From the NCBI GenBank assembly GCA_019635315.1, contig JAHBZT010000004.1:372001-436000 (forward strand): DNA of 64,000 bases, read 5' to 3'. This DNA comes from Rubrivivax sp. (GTDB lineage Bacteria; Pseudomonadota; Gammaproteobacteria; Burkholderiales; Burkholderiaceae_C). The notes beneath the pieces are model-generated. The model had not been told where the DNA came from and made no database searches. It saw nothing but the letters and a program-made list of their open reading frames with translations. The translations under genes were made by a program, and so were the position numbers. The first letter of the stretch is position 1; every line of letters starts with the position of its first letter. This document shows, piece after piece, positions 27,134-36,154 of the stretch.

Positions 27134-29275
27134 ATGGTGACCGAGGACGAGAAGGCGCAGATCCGCCTCTGCATGGACGCGATGCGCGAAGGCATCGAGG
27201 GCTTCCACTCGCGCCGGCCGCAGCTCGAGATGATCGCCACGGTGGCCACCACGCTGGCCGCATGCCGCGGCGAAGACGATCCGCCGGCGGACGGCGAGCA
27301 CATCGCGGTTGTCGAGGCCGGCACCGGCACCGGCAAGTCGTTCGGTTCTTTGGTGCCGGCCTTGGTGATGGCGCGCTCGCGGGGCCGCCGCCTGGTCGTG
27401 TCGAGTTCGACAGTAGCGCTGCAGCACCAGTACGCGGAAAAGGACGCTCCGACGCTTCAGCGCTCGATTCCGTTCGGCTTCACGTTCGCAGTGGCGAAGG
27501 GTCGCCGTCGCTACGCGTGTGCCGCAAAGCTCGCCGCCGCTGCCGCCGAAGCCGGGCAGCGCGAAGTCGATCTTGGCGACGAGCCGCCTGCGGCTGACAC
27601 GAGTGCAGACCGCCGGCGGCGCACCATCATCATCGGCCTGGCCGAGAACTTTGACGCCGAGCGCTGGAGCGGCGATCGCGACGAGCTTGCGATGCCGGTC
27701 CCCGATGAGATCTGGAGCGACCTGACAACGGACCGCCAGGGATGCTCGGGGAACCGATGCGCGGAATTCGCGCGGTGCCCCTTCTACGCGGCGAGACAAC
27801 GGGTCAAGGAAGCCGACCTCGTGATTGCCAATCACGACCTGGTCCTGTCCGCGATGGAGGTGGAAGCGGGCAGCGTGCTGCCCTCGCCCTCGGAAACGAT
27901 CTATGTGTTCGACGAGGCGCACAGCCTGGCGGCCAAGGCGGTCGAGCATCTGTCGGCGAAGCACGCCCTCCGTGGTGCGCAGGAGTGGCTGCGCGACTCG
28001 ATAGAGGCCGTCCGGGACGCCGTGCTGGCCATGCGACTGCCGGACAGCCTGCTTCAGGAGGCGCGCAGCAGCGTGGAGCGACTCGGCGCGGCACTGGACG
28101 GGCTGAGGCAGCACATCCACGCCCTGCGGGCCTTCGACGAGAGGAAGGCCAGGCGCTTCAAGAGCGGCGAACTGCCGACGTGGGTTCGCGATGCGGGGGA
28201 GTCCGCGCAGTCAGCGGGTCGTGCGCTCGAAAAGACCTTCGCCGCGTTGCGCGAGGCGCTTCTGGAGAGGGCGCCCTCCGAGGGAGCGCTCGCCACGCGT
28301 GTGCTGTCGTCGCTCGGCTTCTACGTCGGCAAGCTCGAGAACCTGCTCAGCACCTGGGACCTGATGCTGGTGCAAGACGCGGCGGACGAGGCGCCGATTG
28401 CGCGGTGGATCGAGCTCCATGAGGACACGAGCCGCGGCGCCGACTACCTGGTGTGCGCCGCACCGATCAGCGGCAGCGACCGCTTGCGAAAGCTGCTGTG
28501 GAACCGGGCAAGCGCGGTCGTGTTGATGTCCGCGACGCTGACATCGTGCGGGACCTTCGACCTGTTCCTCCGACAGTCGGGCCTGGCGGTCTTCCGGGGG
28601 CTGCGTCTTCTGCGTGTGGAGTCGCCGTTCGACTACCGCTCCAACGCGAAGCTCGTGATCCCGGCCATGCGCTCGGACCCGGCGAACGCCGACGCACACA
28701 CGAGGGAGGTCGTGGATCGCCTCCCCAGGCTCGTGCGCACGCGCGGAACGCTGGTGCTGTTCGCTTCGGCCAAGCAGATGCGCGCCGTGTACGGGCAGGT
28801 CGACGAGGGCCTGCGGCGGATCACGCTCATGCAGGGAACGATGCCGAAGATGGAGATGCTCGCGCGCCACCGGGCTGCCATCGATCGAGGGGACAGCTCC
28901 GTGCTGTTCGGGCTGCAGAGCATGGCCGAGGGGGTGGACCTGCCGCGCGACTACTGCACGCACCTCGTCTGGGTCAAGCTGCCGTTCTCCGTGCCGGACA
29001 GTCCGCTTGAAGAGGCGAGGCGGGAATGGGTCGAGTCGCAGGGCCGATCGTCGTTCATCGAGATCACGCTGCCCGAGACGGCGGTGCGCTTCAAGCAGGG
29101 GCTCGGGCGCCTGCTGCGAACCACCGAGGACCAGGGCACGGCGACGGTCCTGGATCGGCGACTGGTGACGAAGCGCTGGGGCGGTCTGCTCATGCGGGGC
29201 CTGCCTGACTTTGAAGTCATTGTCGAGCCGGTCCGAGGCGCGCCGGCCCGGCAGCGGCCTCTGCCATCGACTTGA
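27134..29275 (+). CDS. DinG/XPD-like ATP-dependent DNA helicase
   Basis: The product is 713 residues. Walker A is AGTGTGKS, followed by VVSSSTVALQHQ. Four cysteines that would hold an iron-sulfur cluster are spread over residues about 133 to 215 (RYACAAKL; GCSGNRCAEFARCPF). The DEAH box is VFDEAHSLAA, and the C-terminal motor shows VLMSATLTSCG, FGLQSMAEGVDLP and FKQGLGRLLRT. The family unwinds 5'-3' and deals with R-loops and repair intermediates. Start 27134 (MVTEDEKAQIRLC) lies 18 bp after the XPB-like gene. Confidence 0.88.
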   Translation: MVTEDEKAQIRLCMDAMREGIEGFHSRRPQLEMIATVATTLAACRGEDDPPADGEHIAVVEAGTGTGKSFGSLVPALVMARSRGRRLVVSSSTVALQHQYAEKDAPTLQRSIPFGFTFAVAKGRRRYACAAKLAAAAAEAGQREVDLGDEPPAADTSADRRRRTIIIGLAENFDAERWSGDRDELAMPVPDEIWSDLTTDRQGCSGNRCAEFARCPFYAARQRVKEADLVIANHDLVLSAMEVEAGSVLPSPSETIYVFDEAHSLAAKAVEHLSAKHALRGAQEWLRDSIEAVRDAVLAMRLPDSLLQEARSSVERLGAALDGLRQHIHALRAFDERKARRFKSGELPTWVRDAGESAQSAGRALEKTFAALREALLERAPSEGALATRVLSSLGFYVGKLENLLSTWDLMLVQDAADEAPIARWIELHEDTSRGADYLVCAAPISGSDRLRKLLWNRASAVVLMSATLTSCGTFDLFLRQSGLAVFRGLRLLRVESPFDYRSNAKLVIPAMRSDPANADAHTREVVDRLPRLVRTRGTLVLFASAKQMRAVYGQVDEGLRRITLMQGTMPKMEMLARHRAAIDRGDSSVLFGLQSMAEGVDLPRDYCTHLVWVKLPFSVPDSPLEEARREWVESQGRSSFIEITLPETAVRFKQGLGRLLRTTEDQGTATVLDRRLVTKRWGGLLMRGLPDFEVIVEPVRGAPARQRPLPST

Positions 29276-29290
29276 AGGCGAGAAGTCTCG

Positions 29291-29308
29291 CGAGAGCATG
29301 GGCTCTCG
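29291..29308 (+). promoter_or_regulatory. leader hairpin
   Basis: CGAGAGC and GCTCTCG form a perfect 7-bp stem with a 4-nt loop, ending 30 nt before the start of the Gp3-like gene. Confidence 0.35.
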
Positions 29309-29338
29309 ATACCTCACATGGTGATGAAGGAGCGATGA

Positions 29339-30781
29339 ATGGCGGCGATGGATCATGGCTCGATGAACGGGCGCACCCTACTGGCCACGGTGTCTCCGGG
29401 AGCGCCCGCCGTGCCGACGCTGCTCGGCCGCTCGGCAATGAGGATTCCGATCGGCGGGCGCATCCGCGCGGGCATCAAGGTGCTGACCAAGAGGGCAGAG
29501 GAGGTCCCCGAGGCGAGGGCGATTTACGGCGCCGGCGTGGCGGCCGGCAAGGCCTTCGACACGATCGAGCGCGAGATCGCGCAGCGGTGCCCGAGCCTGA
29601 AGAATCCGCTGACCCCCAAGAACGTCCCGTACTTCACCGTGCGCGGCGAAGACTTCCCGAACCCCGAACTGGCCCGGCAGATCATGGACATGTATGCCGA
29701 GGACCGGGGCGAGGGAGGCAAGCGCCTCTACCGCTTCCCGGTGGTGTTCCCCGCCGACGCCTGGCAGAACGTCATGCCGCACGAACTGGTGACGTGGACG
29801 GCGAGCGAGAGGCGCTACTGGTCCGAGTATTCCGAGGACGGCATGACGCGGTACTGCAAGACGCACGAAGCGGTGCCCGTGGACGGCAACGGCCGGCGCA
29901 CGATCCGCATCTTCGGTGGCCGCAAGACCGTGCTGCGGGAAGAGAACGCGGGCCTGTGCGATCCCGAGTCGTGCTCCGAGTACCAGGCGAAGAAGTGCAA
30001 CCTGACCGGGCGCTTCATCTTCTTCATTCCCGGCATCAAGTCGATCAGCGCCTTCGATCTGCAAACGAACAGCTTCTACGCGATGCAGGCGGCGATCGAG
30101 AAGTTCACGACCATCGGGTTCATGCGCGGTGGGCGAATCTCCGGCTTCCTCGACGGGCAGCGCACGCCGTTCTACATCAGCAAGCGGCTGGTCGAGGTGT
30201 CGCGCATCGACGACGAGGGGCGGCCGAGCCGGGTGGCGCAGTGGCTGATCGAACTGGAGGCGCCCGTGGACGTGACGTCGCTGCTGCGGCACGACGATGG
30301 CCTGGAGGCGCTCGAAGTGCGCGCTGGCGACGCCGCGGCGATGCTCGAGGGCGGGCGTGCCGATGCGCGCGCCACCGGACAGGCCGATGACGGGGTGATC
30401 GACATCTTTGCGCCGCGGTCCGGCGAAGCACCCGACGAACCGGCGGCGGAAGCGCGTCAGGACGCGGCTCGAGCCCAGGCGGCATCAGGGCAGAGCACGC
30501 CCACCGGCGGGAGGACGGCTGAAGTGCCCCGTGAGAGCCGGGATCGCATGCCGCCGCGCGCGGCGGCGGCGAACGACGACCTGAAATGGATCTTCGACGC
30601 CGCCGCGGCGCTCGGCGTGGAGCAGGAGCGGTTCGAGGCCTATGCGGACAAACGGTGGGGCAAGGGCTGGAAGCTCGCCGCCGGCGGCCGCAAGCGCGCA
30701 CTCGACGAGGTGACCAACTTCGCCGACGACGCCTCGGGATTCCAGGACAAGGTGCGAGGCGAGCTCGACGTCTTCTCATGA
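29339..30781 (+). CDS. Gp3-like protein (recombination directionality factor family)
   Basis: The product is 480 residues. Residues 35-330 follow the Gp3-like pattern: IPIGGRIRAGIKVLTKRAEE, KRLYRFPVVFPADAWQNVMP, a Cys set LCDPESCSEYQAKKC, GRFIFFIPGIKSISAFDLQT, and NSFYAMQAAIEKFTTI. Homologues on phages act as directionality factors for integrases, and plasmid members are annotated only as metal-binding. A low-complexity Ala/Asp/Glu linker then joins a C-terminal module rich in aromatic residues (YADKRWGKGWKLAAGGRKRA). The direct partner is unknown, since the element encodes tyrosine rather than serine recombinases. Start 29339 has GAAGGAG eight bases upstream. Confidence 0.65.
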   Translation: MAAMDHGSMNGRTLLATVSPGAPAVPTLLGRSAMRIPIGGRIRAGIKVLTKRAEEVPEARAIYGAGVAAGKAFDTIEREIAQRCPSLKNPLTPKNVPYFTVRGEDFPNPELARQIMDMYAEDRGEGGKRLYRFPVVFPADAWQNVMPHELVTWTASERRYWSEYSEDGMTRYCKTHEAVPVDGNGRRTIRIFGGRKTVLREENAGLCDPESCSEYQAKKCNLTGRFIFFIPGIKSISAFDLQTNSFYAMQAAIEKFTTIGFMRGGRISGFLDGQRTPFYISKRLVEVSRIDDEGRPSRVAQWLIELEAPVDVTSLLRHDDGLEALEVRAGDAAAMLEGGRADARATGQADDGVIDIFAPRSGEAPDEPAAEARQDAARAQAASGQSTPTGGRTAEVPRESRDRMPPRAAAANDDLKWIFDAAAALGVEQERFEAYADKRWGKGWKLAAGGRKRALDEVTNFADDASGFQDKVRGELDVFS

Positions 30782-30888
30782 CGTTGCGGGCGAGAGTTGA
30801 TCGACGCCGCGGCAAGGCGAGCATGAATGGAAGCAGCGAGGCCCATCAGCCATGGCGCTCGCTGCACCCACAGGAAAGGAGCAATCGA

Positions 30889-32223
30889 ATGATCAGGGTA
30901 GGGCACTTCTCCGACTTGCACTACTGCGAGAAGAACCTGGAAGAAGCCGACCGCTGCTTCGCTTTCGCGGTCGACGAAGCCATCCGTCGGGGGATCGATG
31001 CGGCGGTGATCTCCGGCGATGCCACCGACCACGCGCTGGACGTGCACAGCCCCGCTGTCGTCCGCCTGGCGCGTCAGGTCCTGCGCCTGGCGAACCACTG
31101 TCCGGTGCTCATGTTGCAGGGCACGTTCTCGCACGAGCCGCCCGGGACGCTGTCGATCTTCCCGCTGCTCGCAGGGCGCCATCCGATCCACGTGGCCGAC
31201 CGCATCTCCCATGTCGCGCTGACGGCCCAGGGGACGTGGATCGAAGCCGCGAGATGGAAGTTCGATCAACTGCCCGCCGAAACGCGCGCCCTGTTCGCCT
31301 GCGTTCCGACGGTGAACAAGGCCGCCGTTGCCGCGGTGATCGGCGCTGCCGACGCCGCCGTTGTGCAGGGGCAGGAACTCGCAAGTCTGCTGGCCGGCTA
31401 TGCGGGCATCCACCGCTCGGCGCGGGACGCTCTCGTACCCACGATCGGCGTGTCTCACGGCACCGTCACGGGATGCGTCACCGAGCACGGCGTGCCCATG
31501 GCAGGGTTCGACCACGAGTTCACGACCGGCAGCCTGTTCTCGGCCCATGCGCAGGCGTTCCTGCTGGGGCACATCCATCGACACCAGACTTGGGAACAGG
31601 ACGGGCGTGTAGTCGGCTACGCCGGTTCGATCGGGCGCTTCCATCACGGAGAGGCAGGCGACAAGGGTTTCGTTCTTTGGGAGGTCGGCGCTTCGGTGAC
31701 CCGATTCGAGCTAGTGGCGACGCCGGCGCGCCGGACCGTTGACCTGTTCTTCGAGGGCAAGCCCGACCTGCAGCGCATCCAGGCCGCGGTTCAGGAGCAG
31801 GGCCTGGAGGGTGCGCATGTGCGTGTGCGCTGGGTGGTGGCCGATGAGGATCGGCACGAAGTCGATCGGGAAGCGATCAAGCGAGCGCTGGGCGGCGCAG
31901 CGGGCGTGCAGTTGGAAGGGCGCGTGGTGCCAGTCGTCCGTAGCCGTGCGGCGGGCATCTCGCGCTGTGTCGGACTCGCAGACAAGGTGCGCGCGTGGGC
32001 CCGGGTCACATCGACTCGACCGGAGCCGCTGCTCGATTGCCTGGGCCAGTTGGCCGTGAGCGACCCCGTACGGCTTGCCGCTGCCATGCTGGCCGGGCCG
32101 CCAGCGGCGAAGGGTGCCGATGGCGGCGGCACTGGGTGCGAGGAGGCACCGGTCGCATCGAGCGGGTTGGCGCAGGACGGTGCTCAAATGGCCGGCGAGG
32201 CGATAGAGTTGGAGCTGTTCTGA
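30889..32223 (+). CDS. SbcD-like metallophosphoesterase (nuclease subunit)
   Basis: The product is 444 residues. The calcineurin-like core shows DxH in GHFSDLHYCE, GDxxD in ISGDATDHALD, HE in QGTFSHEPPG (GNHD in most members), a His in GVSHGTVTG, and GHIHRHQ. The C-terminal third is a different, helix-rich region as in SbcD/Mre11. The enzyme would act with an SbcC-type ATPase to open hairpins and trim DNA ends. The matching ATPase gene begins at 34746, but three genes and a transposon now separate and disrupt the pair. Start 30889 is fixed by AGGAG seven bases upstream. Confidence 0.78.
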   Translation: MIRVGHFSDLHYCEKNLEEADRCFAFAVDEAIRRGIDAAVISGDATDHALDVHSPAVVRLARQVLRLANHCPVLMLQGTFSHEPPGTLSIFPLLAGRHPIHVADRISHVALTAQGTWIEAARWKFDQLPAETRALFACVPTVNKAAVAAVIGAADAAVVQGQELASLLAGYAGIHRSARDALVPTIGVSHGTVTGCVTEHGVPMAGFDHEFTTGSLFSAHAQAFLLGHIHRHQTWEQDGRVVGYAGSIGRFHHGEAGDKGFVLWEVGASVTRFELVATPARRTVDLFFEGKPDLQRIQAAVQEQGLEGAHVRVRWVVADEDRHEVDREAIKRALGGAAGVQLEGRVVPVVRSRAAGISRCVGLADKVRAWARVTSTRPEPLLDCLGQLAVSDPVRLAAAMLAGPPAAKGADGGGTGCEEAPVASSGLAQDGAQMAGEAIELELF

Positions 32224-32381
32224 CATAAGGGCGGGGCGCCAAATTGCTTGCGACTCGCGCCAAAGTTCTGGGACGGGGGATCGCGAGTTCTTGCGACAGA
32301 TCTACCGCAATAGGTGGGGCGGACCTCTGCAGGTCGCGATGGTCGGCAAGCAGAAGGATCGTGGCATGAACAAGGAGTCCC

Positions 32382-33404
32382 GTGAGTAGGGCCGACAAGC
32401 AGGTGGGGCTGGAGGGGCGATTCGGACGATTCGTCGAGTCGCTTCCCAATGCCGAGATCATCGATCGGCTCGAACTGCCCTCCGATCCCACGCGCCGCCG
32501 CAAGGCAGACTATCTGCTTGGTGGGCGCAGCGTCATTGTTGAGCTGAAGACACTGTCGGACGACGTGTCCCACAAGGTTGAAGCGATGGCGGACCGACAT
32601 CGGGAACGGGATGACTGGCCTTTGTTCTATGGAACGGCGGACGTGCGCAAAGTGCTGGCGCACCTGCCGGATGGTGAGGCGCTCTACGGAAAACTGGTCA
32701 ATGCGCTCGGCCGATCGGTAGAGGACGCCGTCCGGTCCGCCGAAGAGCAGATCACGCATACAAGGGAGGTGCTTCGCCTTCCCGATGCGGCCGGCATGCT
32801 GGTGATCCTCAACGAGGCCGTGGAGATTCTTGACCCGTACGTAGTGGGTCACCGCGTCGCGCAACTCCTGCGGCGCCCCCGGACGGGAAACAGCGCGTCC
32901 GAGAAGCTGAACTTCGTCTGGTTGCTCTTCGAGAGCCACGTCATGGGGAAAGTTGCTGACATGCCCGCTGTCCCTTCCTTCCTCATACGGGGAGATGGTG
33001 CCTCGCGGTTCCCGTGGTTCGATGCGTTTCACAAGGACGTGGTTCGTCGCTGGGCAGAGTGGAACGGTGGTATTTCCTTCGAGGGCGATGCACACGATCC
33101 TTCGAAGATCCACTTCAGCCCTATGAAGGAGGTGAGCGAGCCAGCGCCAACGCGGATTCCCCGGCACGAGCTGTGGCGCCGACGGTATCGAGCCAACCCC
33201 TATCTGCGCGCGCTTAGCGACGAAGGCGTGCTGGCCCGAGGCGCGGACATCATGCGCCGCCTCATGCCGCACTTCATCAAGGGAGGGCCGGGGTACGTGC
33301 CCGAAGCCGTGAACCCTCTGATGGAGGAGTTCACGCACTTCCAGGAAGAGGCGAGATTCCGAGCGTTGGACCTGCGGGACATGCCGATGCATGGTGGGAC
33401 ATGA
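32382..33404 (+). CDS. predicted PD-(D/E)XK nuclease-fold protein
   Basis: The product is 340 residues, starting at GTG with AAGGAG four bases upstream. Near residue 40 it has RRKADYLLGGRSVIVELKTL, with Asp, Glu and Lys in the spacing of PD-(D/E)XK nucleases. The rest is mostly helical with no further domain. It overlaps the next gene by ATGA, so the two are co-translated. The next gene also has a nuclease-type core. They sit between sbcD and sbcC, which are normally adjacent, and base composition is visibly less GC-rich than the backbone. This suggests an inserted cassette, perhaps for DNA defence. Confidence 0.55.
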   Translation: MSRADKQVGLEGRFGRFVESLPNAEIIDRLELPSDPTRRRKADYLLGGRSVIVELKTLSDDVSHKVEAMADRHRERDDWPLFYGTADVRKVLAHLPDGEALYGKLVNALGRSVEDAVRSAEEQITHTREVLRLPDAAGMLVILNEAVEILDPYVVGHRVAQLLRRPRTGNSASEKLNFVWLLFESHVMGKVADMPAVPSFLIRGDGASRFPWFDAFHKDVVRRWAEWNGGISFEGDAHDPSKIHFSPMKEVSEPAPTRIPRHELWRRRYRANPYLRALSDEGVLARGADIMRRLMPHFIKGGPGYVPEAVNPLMEEFTHFQEEARFRALDLRDMPMHGGT

Positions 33405-34120
33405 CTACCAAGAGAAAGCGCTCCCAAGCGACCAGCCGAGAGGGGATCAACTTCGTGCGTACGCTGGTCGAGCGCCACAACTGCACGTTCCAAGAGATCG
33501 ATCTACAGAACGACCTTGGAAACGATGCCTACGTCGAGTTTGTGGCCGAGGAAAGCGCCACGGGTTGCTGCGTAGCGCTGCAAATCAAGTCGGGCCCTTC
33601 ATACCGCGCTGCCGGTGGACGCTACGGGTTTCAGTCCGATAGCGACCACTTCGAGTACTGGGCCTCTCACACGCTGCCCGTGCTTGCAATCATTGTCGAC
33701 CCCGAAATGAGCAGGGCGGCCTGGGTTGACATCACCGACCATCTTCGACGCAATCCTGCGGCGGTCAAGGAAGGCCCCTTCAGCATCTGCGCTGACCGAG
33801 ACTTTTCAGAGTCGTCGTTTGCTGAGTTTCGGCAGCACTGCTTGGCCTACCGCGACCCATACAGCCGGGAGCAGAACTTCGGGAGGGCTCTGGAGGCCTT
33901 TGCCGATCGAGCGGACGATGAACGCTGCTTCGACGGGCTACGGGCACTGTTTGCGTTCCATAGGCAGCAGGTAGCTACCTGGTACTACCTAATCTCCTGT
34001 CTCTCCAACTTCCAAGGGCACAGAGTCCTGCGCCCTCTGGTTGCATGCCTCTGCCACATCCCCACGCATGGAGACATCTTCTGGAGCCGACAGAACATCA
34101 TCGAGGAAGTAGTCCGTTAG
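33401..34120 (+). CDS. DUF4365-like protein, N-terminal part before an in-frame amber codon
   Basis: The product is 239 residues. Residues 10-125 match DUF4365: GINFVRTLVERHNCTFQEID, NDLGNDAYVEF, VALQIKSGPSYR, and WASHTLPVLAIIVDPE. The D..(V)EF...QIKSG arrangement is a PD-(D/E)XK-type nuclease core. After EEVVR comes TAG at 34118-34120, and the same frame goes on for 121 more codons with good helix-like sequence. So either the gene has suffered a nonsense mutation or the protein really ends here. Its start overlaps the upstream nuclease-like gene by 4 bp. Confidence 0.65.
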   Translation: MTTKRKRSQATSREGINFVRTLVERHNCTFQEIDLQNDLGNDAYVEFVAEESATGCCVALQIKSGPSYRAAGGRYGFQSDSDHFEYWASHTLPVLAIIVDPEMSRAAWVDITDHLRRNPAAVKEGPFSICADRDFSESSFAEFRQHCLAYRDPYSREQNFGRALEAFADRADDERCFDGLRALFAFHRQQVATWYYLISCLSNFQGHRVLRPLVACLCHIPTHGDIFWSRQNIIEEVVR

Positions 34121-34132
34121 GAGGCACTTCGA

Positions 34133-34483
34133 TTGATGCGTCAGTTGTTTGACCGCAGGGACGCGCTCACCATGCTCTCCGTGATCGACGATGCGGGCAT
34201 TGATCGGGGAACAATCGGGCAGGCGGTACACGCGCTGGTGGACACCATGGCAGACGTGCCGGCAGTGATGGAGTCGATCGCAATCGATCAGAGCCAGAGC
34301 GAACGCGTTCGGCACAGCGCGATCCTGTTCGCAACCAGCTCAGCCCAGTGGCAATCCCCTGCGGTCGCTCTGAATCTCCTGGATCGCATACGGGCTTCGA
34401 TTGCCAGCGATGACGAACTGCGCGCCGTGGTTGACTGGTTGACAGGCGATCTGAAGCAGTACGGCCGTGTGTCGTTCTACTAG
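34133..34483 (+). CDS. C-terminal part of the DUF4365-like gene after the amber codon
   Basis: A 116-codon frame in the same register as 33401-34120, separated only by TAG and four codons. It is helical (LMRQLFDRRDALTMLSVIDD; SIAIDQSQSERVRHSAILFA) and lacks a ribosome-binding site at its TTG or ATG. It therefore reads as the second half of one protein of about 360 residues rather than as an independent gene. Read-through of the TAG is possible but there is no evidence for it. The 262 bp after it carry no gene except the leader of the sbcC-like gene. Confidence 0.4.
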   Translation: MMRQLFDRRDALTMLSVIDDAGIDRGTIGQAVHALVDTMADVPAVMESIAIDQSQSERVRHSAILFATSSAQWQSPAVALNLLDRIRASIASDDELRAVVDWLTGDLKQYGRVSFY

Positions 34484-34745
34484 GCTTGACAGTCGGTGGC
34501 AAATGGGTCGACGTGCGCTTCCAGCGACGGATGCTGGACTGGCCCCGGGTGAGCTACTTTGAGTCTTTGAGTCAACGCTTAGCGCCGTTTGTCGGCGCCC
34601 GAGGCGCACGACGCGCCAAGTCCCTGTCGCGGCGCATGTGGGCCAGAGCTACCACTGTGGCACCGTAATCTGACTTGCAGCGGGCGTGGTCGCATCGAGA
34701 CTTGCTTCTGACGGCGGACGGACCGCCAAGCGAAGGGACCAAGCA

Positions 34746-34973
34746 ATGACAGACCAATCGACGGCCGCCGCCGCGCCGCCCGCGGGGCACATGGGCTACG
34801 CGCCACTGCGCATCACGCTGACCGGGTTCAAAGGCATCCGAAGCGGTCTCGGGCGCGACACGCTGACGCTCGACCTCGAAGCGACGCTCGGCAGCGCCTC
34901 GCTCGTGGCAATCGCCGGCGCCAACGGCCGCGGGAAGACCACTCTGCTAGAAAATCTGCACCCCTTATGTTGA
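34746..34973 (+). pseudogene. sbcC-like ATPase, 5' fragment cut by the transposon
   Basis: These are the first 73 native codons of an SbcC/Rad50-type ATPase: LRITLTGFKGIRSGLGRDTL followed by Walker A AIAGANGRGKTTLLENLHP. After that the frame runs into the transposon end and stops. The 3' part resumes at 46945 (YLVMPSRAG). Joining 34746-34961 to 46945-49227 gives one uninterrupted 832-residue protein. The truncated product has a P-loop but no Walker B or signature motif and should be inactive. It would have been the partner of the SbcD-like gene. Confidence 0.85.
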
Positions 34974-34990
34974 GTTCGCGGTGTCAACAG
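34965..34990 (+). repeat. left terminal inverted repeat of the transposon
   Basis: TTATGTTGAGTTCGCG then GTGTCAAC. The reverse complement of the right end reads TTAGGTTGCATTCGCG, A, GTGTCAAC, so 21 of 24 aligned bases agree with one single-base gap. Confidence 0.75.
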
Positions 34991-35014
34991 TGGCCCGAAC
35001 CCACCGAGGGCTGC

Positions 35015-35422
35015 TCACTGCTTCTGCAACGTATCGATCAACGGACACGACACCTTGCCACGGCTCATGCAGCAATCGCGGACGAGGCCGGCCAGGGCCG
35101 ATTCGATGCGCCGCAGGTCCTTCAGCTTCTTGCGCACGTCCGCGAGCTTGACTTCGGCGAGTTCTCGCGCCTCGTCGCAGTGCGTGCCGTCATCGAGCTG
35201 CAACAACCCCGCGACCTCGTCGAGGCTGAAACCCAGGCGCTGTGCGGCCTTCACGAACCGCACGCGTGCAACGTCATCCGCGCCATAGCGCCGAATGCCG
35301 CCGTACGGCTTGTCCGGCTCAGCCAGCAGAGCCCGGCGCTGGTAGAAGCGCACCGTCTCCACGTTGACCCCGGCCGCCTTGGCGACGGCCCCGATCGTCA
35401 GGCCGTTCTGCTCGCGTTCCAT
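35015..35422 (-). CDS. merR: mercury-responsive transcriptional regulator MerR
   Basis: The product is 135 residues. N-terminal MerR-type helix-turn-helix ([20 protein letters not shown]) and the following wing ([16 protein letters not shown]). Mercury-binding cysteines are present: one in DGTHCDEA and two in [17 protein letters not shown]. MerR sits on the spaced promoter, represses without Hg(II), and twists the DNA to activate merTPCA when Hg(II) binds. The gene is divergent from merT, as usual. Confidence 0.96.
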   Translation of the reverse strand: MEREQNGLTIGAVAKAAGVNVETVRFYQRRALLAEPDKPYGGIRRYGADDVARVRFVKAAQRLGFSLDEVAGLLQLDDGTHCDEARELAEVKLADVRKKLKDLRRIESALAGLVRDCCMSRGKVSCPLIDTLQKQ

Positions 35423-35427
35423 GCCGC

Positions 35428-35458
35428 TTGACTCCGTACATGAGTACGGAAATAAGCT
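35428..35458 (+). promoter_or_regulatory. mer operator-promoter
   Basis: The -35 TTGACT (35428-35433) and -10 TAAGCT (35453-35458) are separated by 19 bp. The spacer contains the MerR dyad TCCGTACATGAGTACGGA (35433-35450). The over-long spacer and dyad are the classical features of a MerR-controlled promoter reading towards merT. Confidence 0.93.
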
Positions 35459-35493
35459 TACGCCATCGTCTTCAGACTCGCCACGGAAAACGC

Positions 35494-35844
35494 ATGACGG
35501 AAACACCGAGCGGGCGCGGAGCCCTCTTCGCGGGCGGACTGGCCGCGATCCTCGCGTCCACCTGCTGCCTCGGGCCCCTGGTGCTGGTGGCCCTGGGCTT
35601 CAGCGGCGCCTGGATCGGCAACCTCACGGCACTGGAGCCCTATCGCCCGATCTTCATCGGCGCCGCGCTCGTTGCGATGTTCTTCGCCTGGCGCCGCATC
35701 TACCGGCCGGCACAGCACTGCAAGCCGGGCGAGGTGTGCGCGATTCCGCAGGTACGGTCCACCTACAAGGCCGTCTTCTGGATTGTCGGCGCGCTGGTGC
35801 TGATCGCGCTGGCCTTCCCGTATGTCCTTCCATTGTTCTATTGA
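35494..35844 (+). CDS. merT: mercuric ion transporter MerT
   Basis: The product is 116 residues with three hydrophobic segments. The Cys pair in the first segment ([17 protein letters not shown]) and the second pair in the cytoplasmic loop (QHCKPGEVC) pass Hg(II) from MerP across the inner membrane towards MerA. Length and motif positions are normal. It is the first gene after the mer promoter. Confidence 0.96.
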   Translation: MTETPSGRGALFAGGLAAILASTCCLGPLVLVALGFSGAWIGNLTALEPYRPIFIGAALVAMFFAWRRIYRPAQHCKPGEVCAIPQVRSTYKAVFWIVGALVLIALAFPYVLPLFY

Positions 35845-35859
35845 CCCGGAGAGTTCTCC

Positions 35860-36135
35860 ATGAAGAAGCTGTTCCTGATCGCCATGCTCGCCGCTTCCGC
35901 CGCCGCGGTGCATGCATCGCCCCAGACCGTCACGCTCGACGTGCCCGGCATGACGTGTGCGGCCTGTCCGATCACGGTGAAGAAGGCGATCTCGAAGGTC
36001 GACGGCGTGAGCAAGGTCGACGTGAGCTACGAGAAGCGCCAGGCCGTCGTGACCTTCGACGATGCCAAGGCCAGCGTGCAGAAGCTGACCCAGGCGACCG
36101 AGAACGCGGGCTACCCGTCCACCGTCAAGCGCTGA
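35860..36135 (+). CDS. merP: periplasmic mercury-binding protein MerP
   Basis: The product is 91 residues: a signal peptide (LFLIAMLAASAAAVHA) followed by one heavy-metal-associated domain with the GMTCAACPITVKKA metal site. It collects Hg(II) in the periplasm and gives it to MerT. It follows merT by 15 bp with GGAGAG as ribosome-binding site. Confidence 0.96.
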   Translation: MKKLFLIAMLAASAAAVHASPQTVTLDVPGMTCAACPITVKKAISKVDGVSKVDVSYEKRQAVVTFDDAKASVQKLTQATENAGYPSTVKR

Positions 36136-36154
36136 ACCGCAGCAGCGGGCCACC

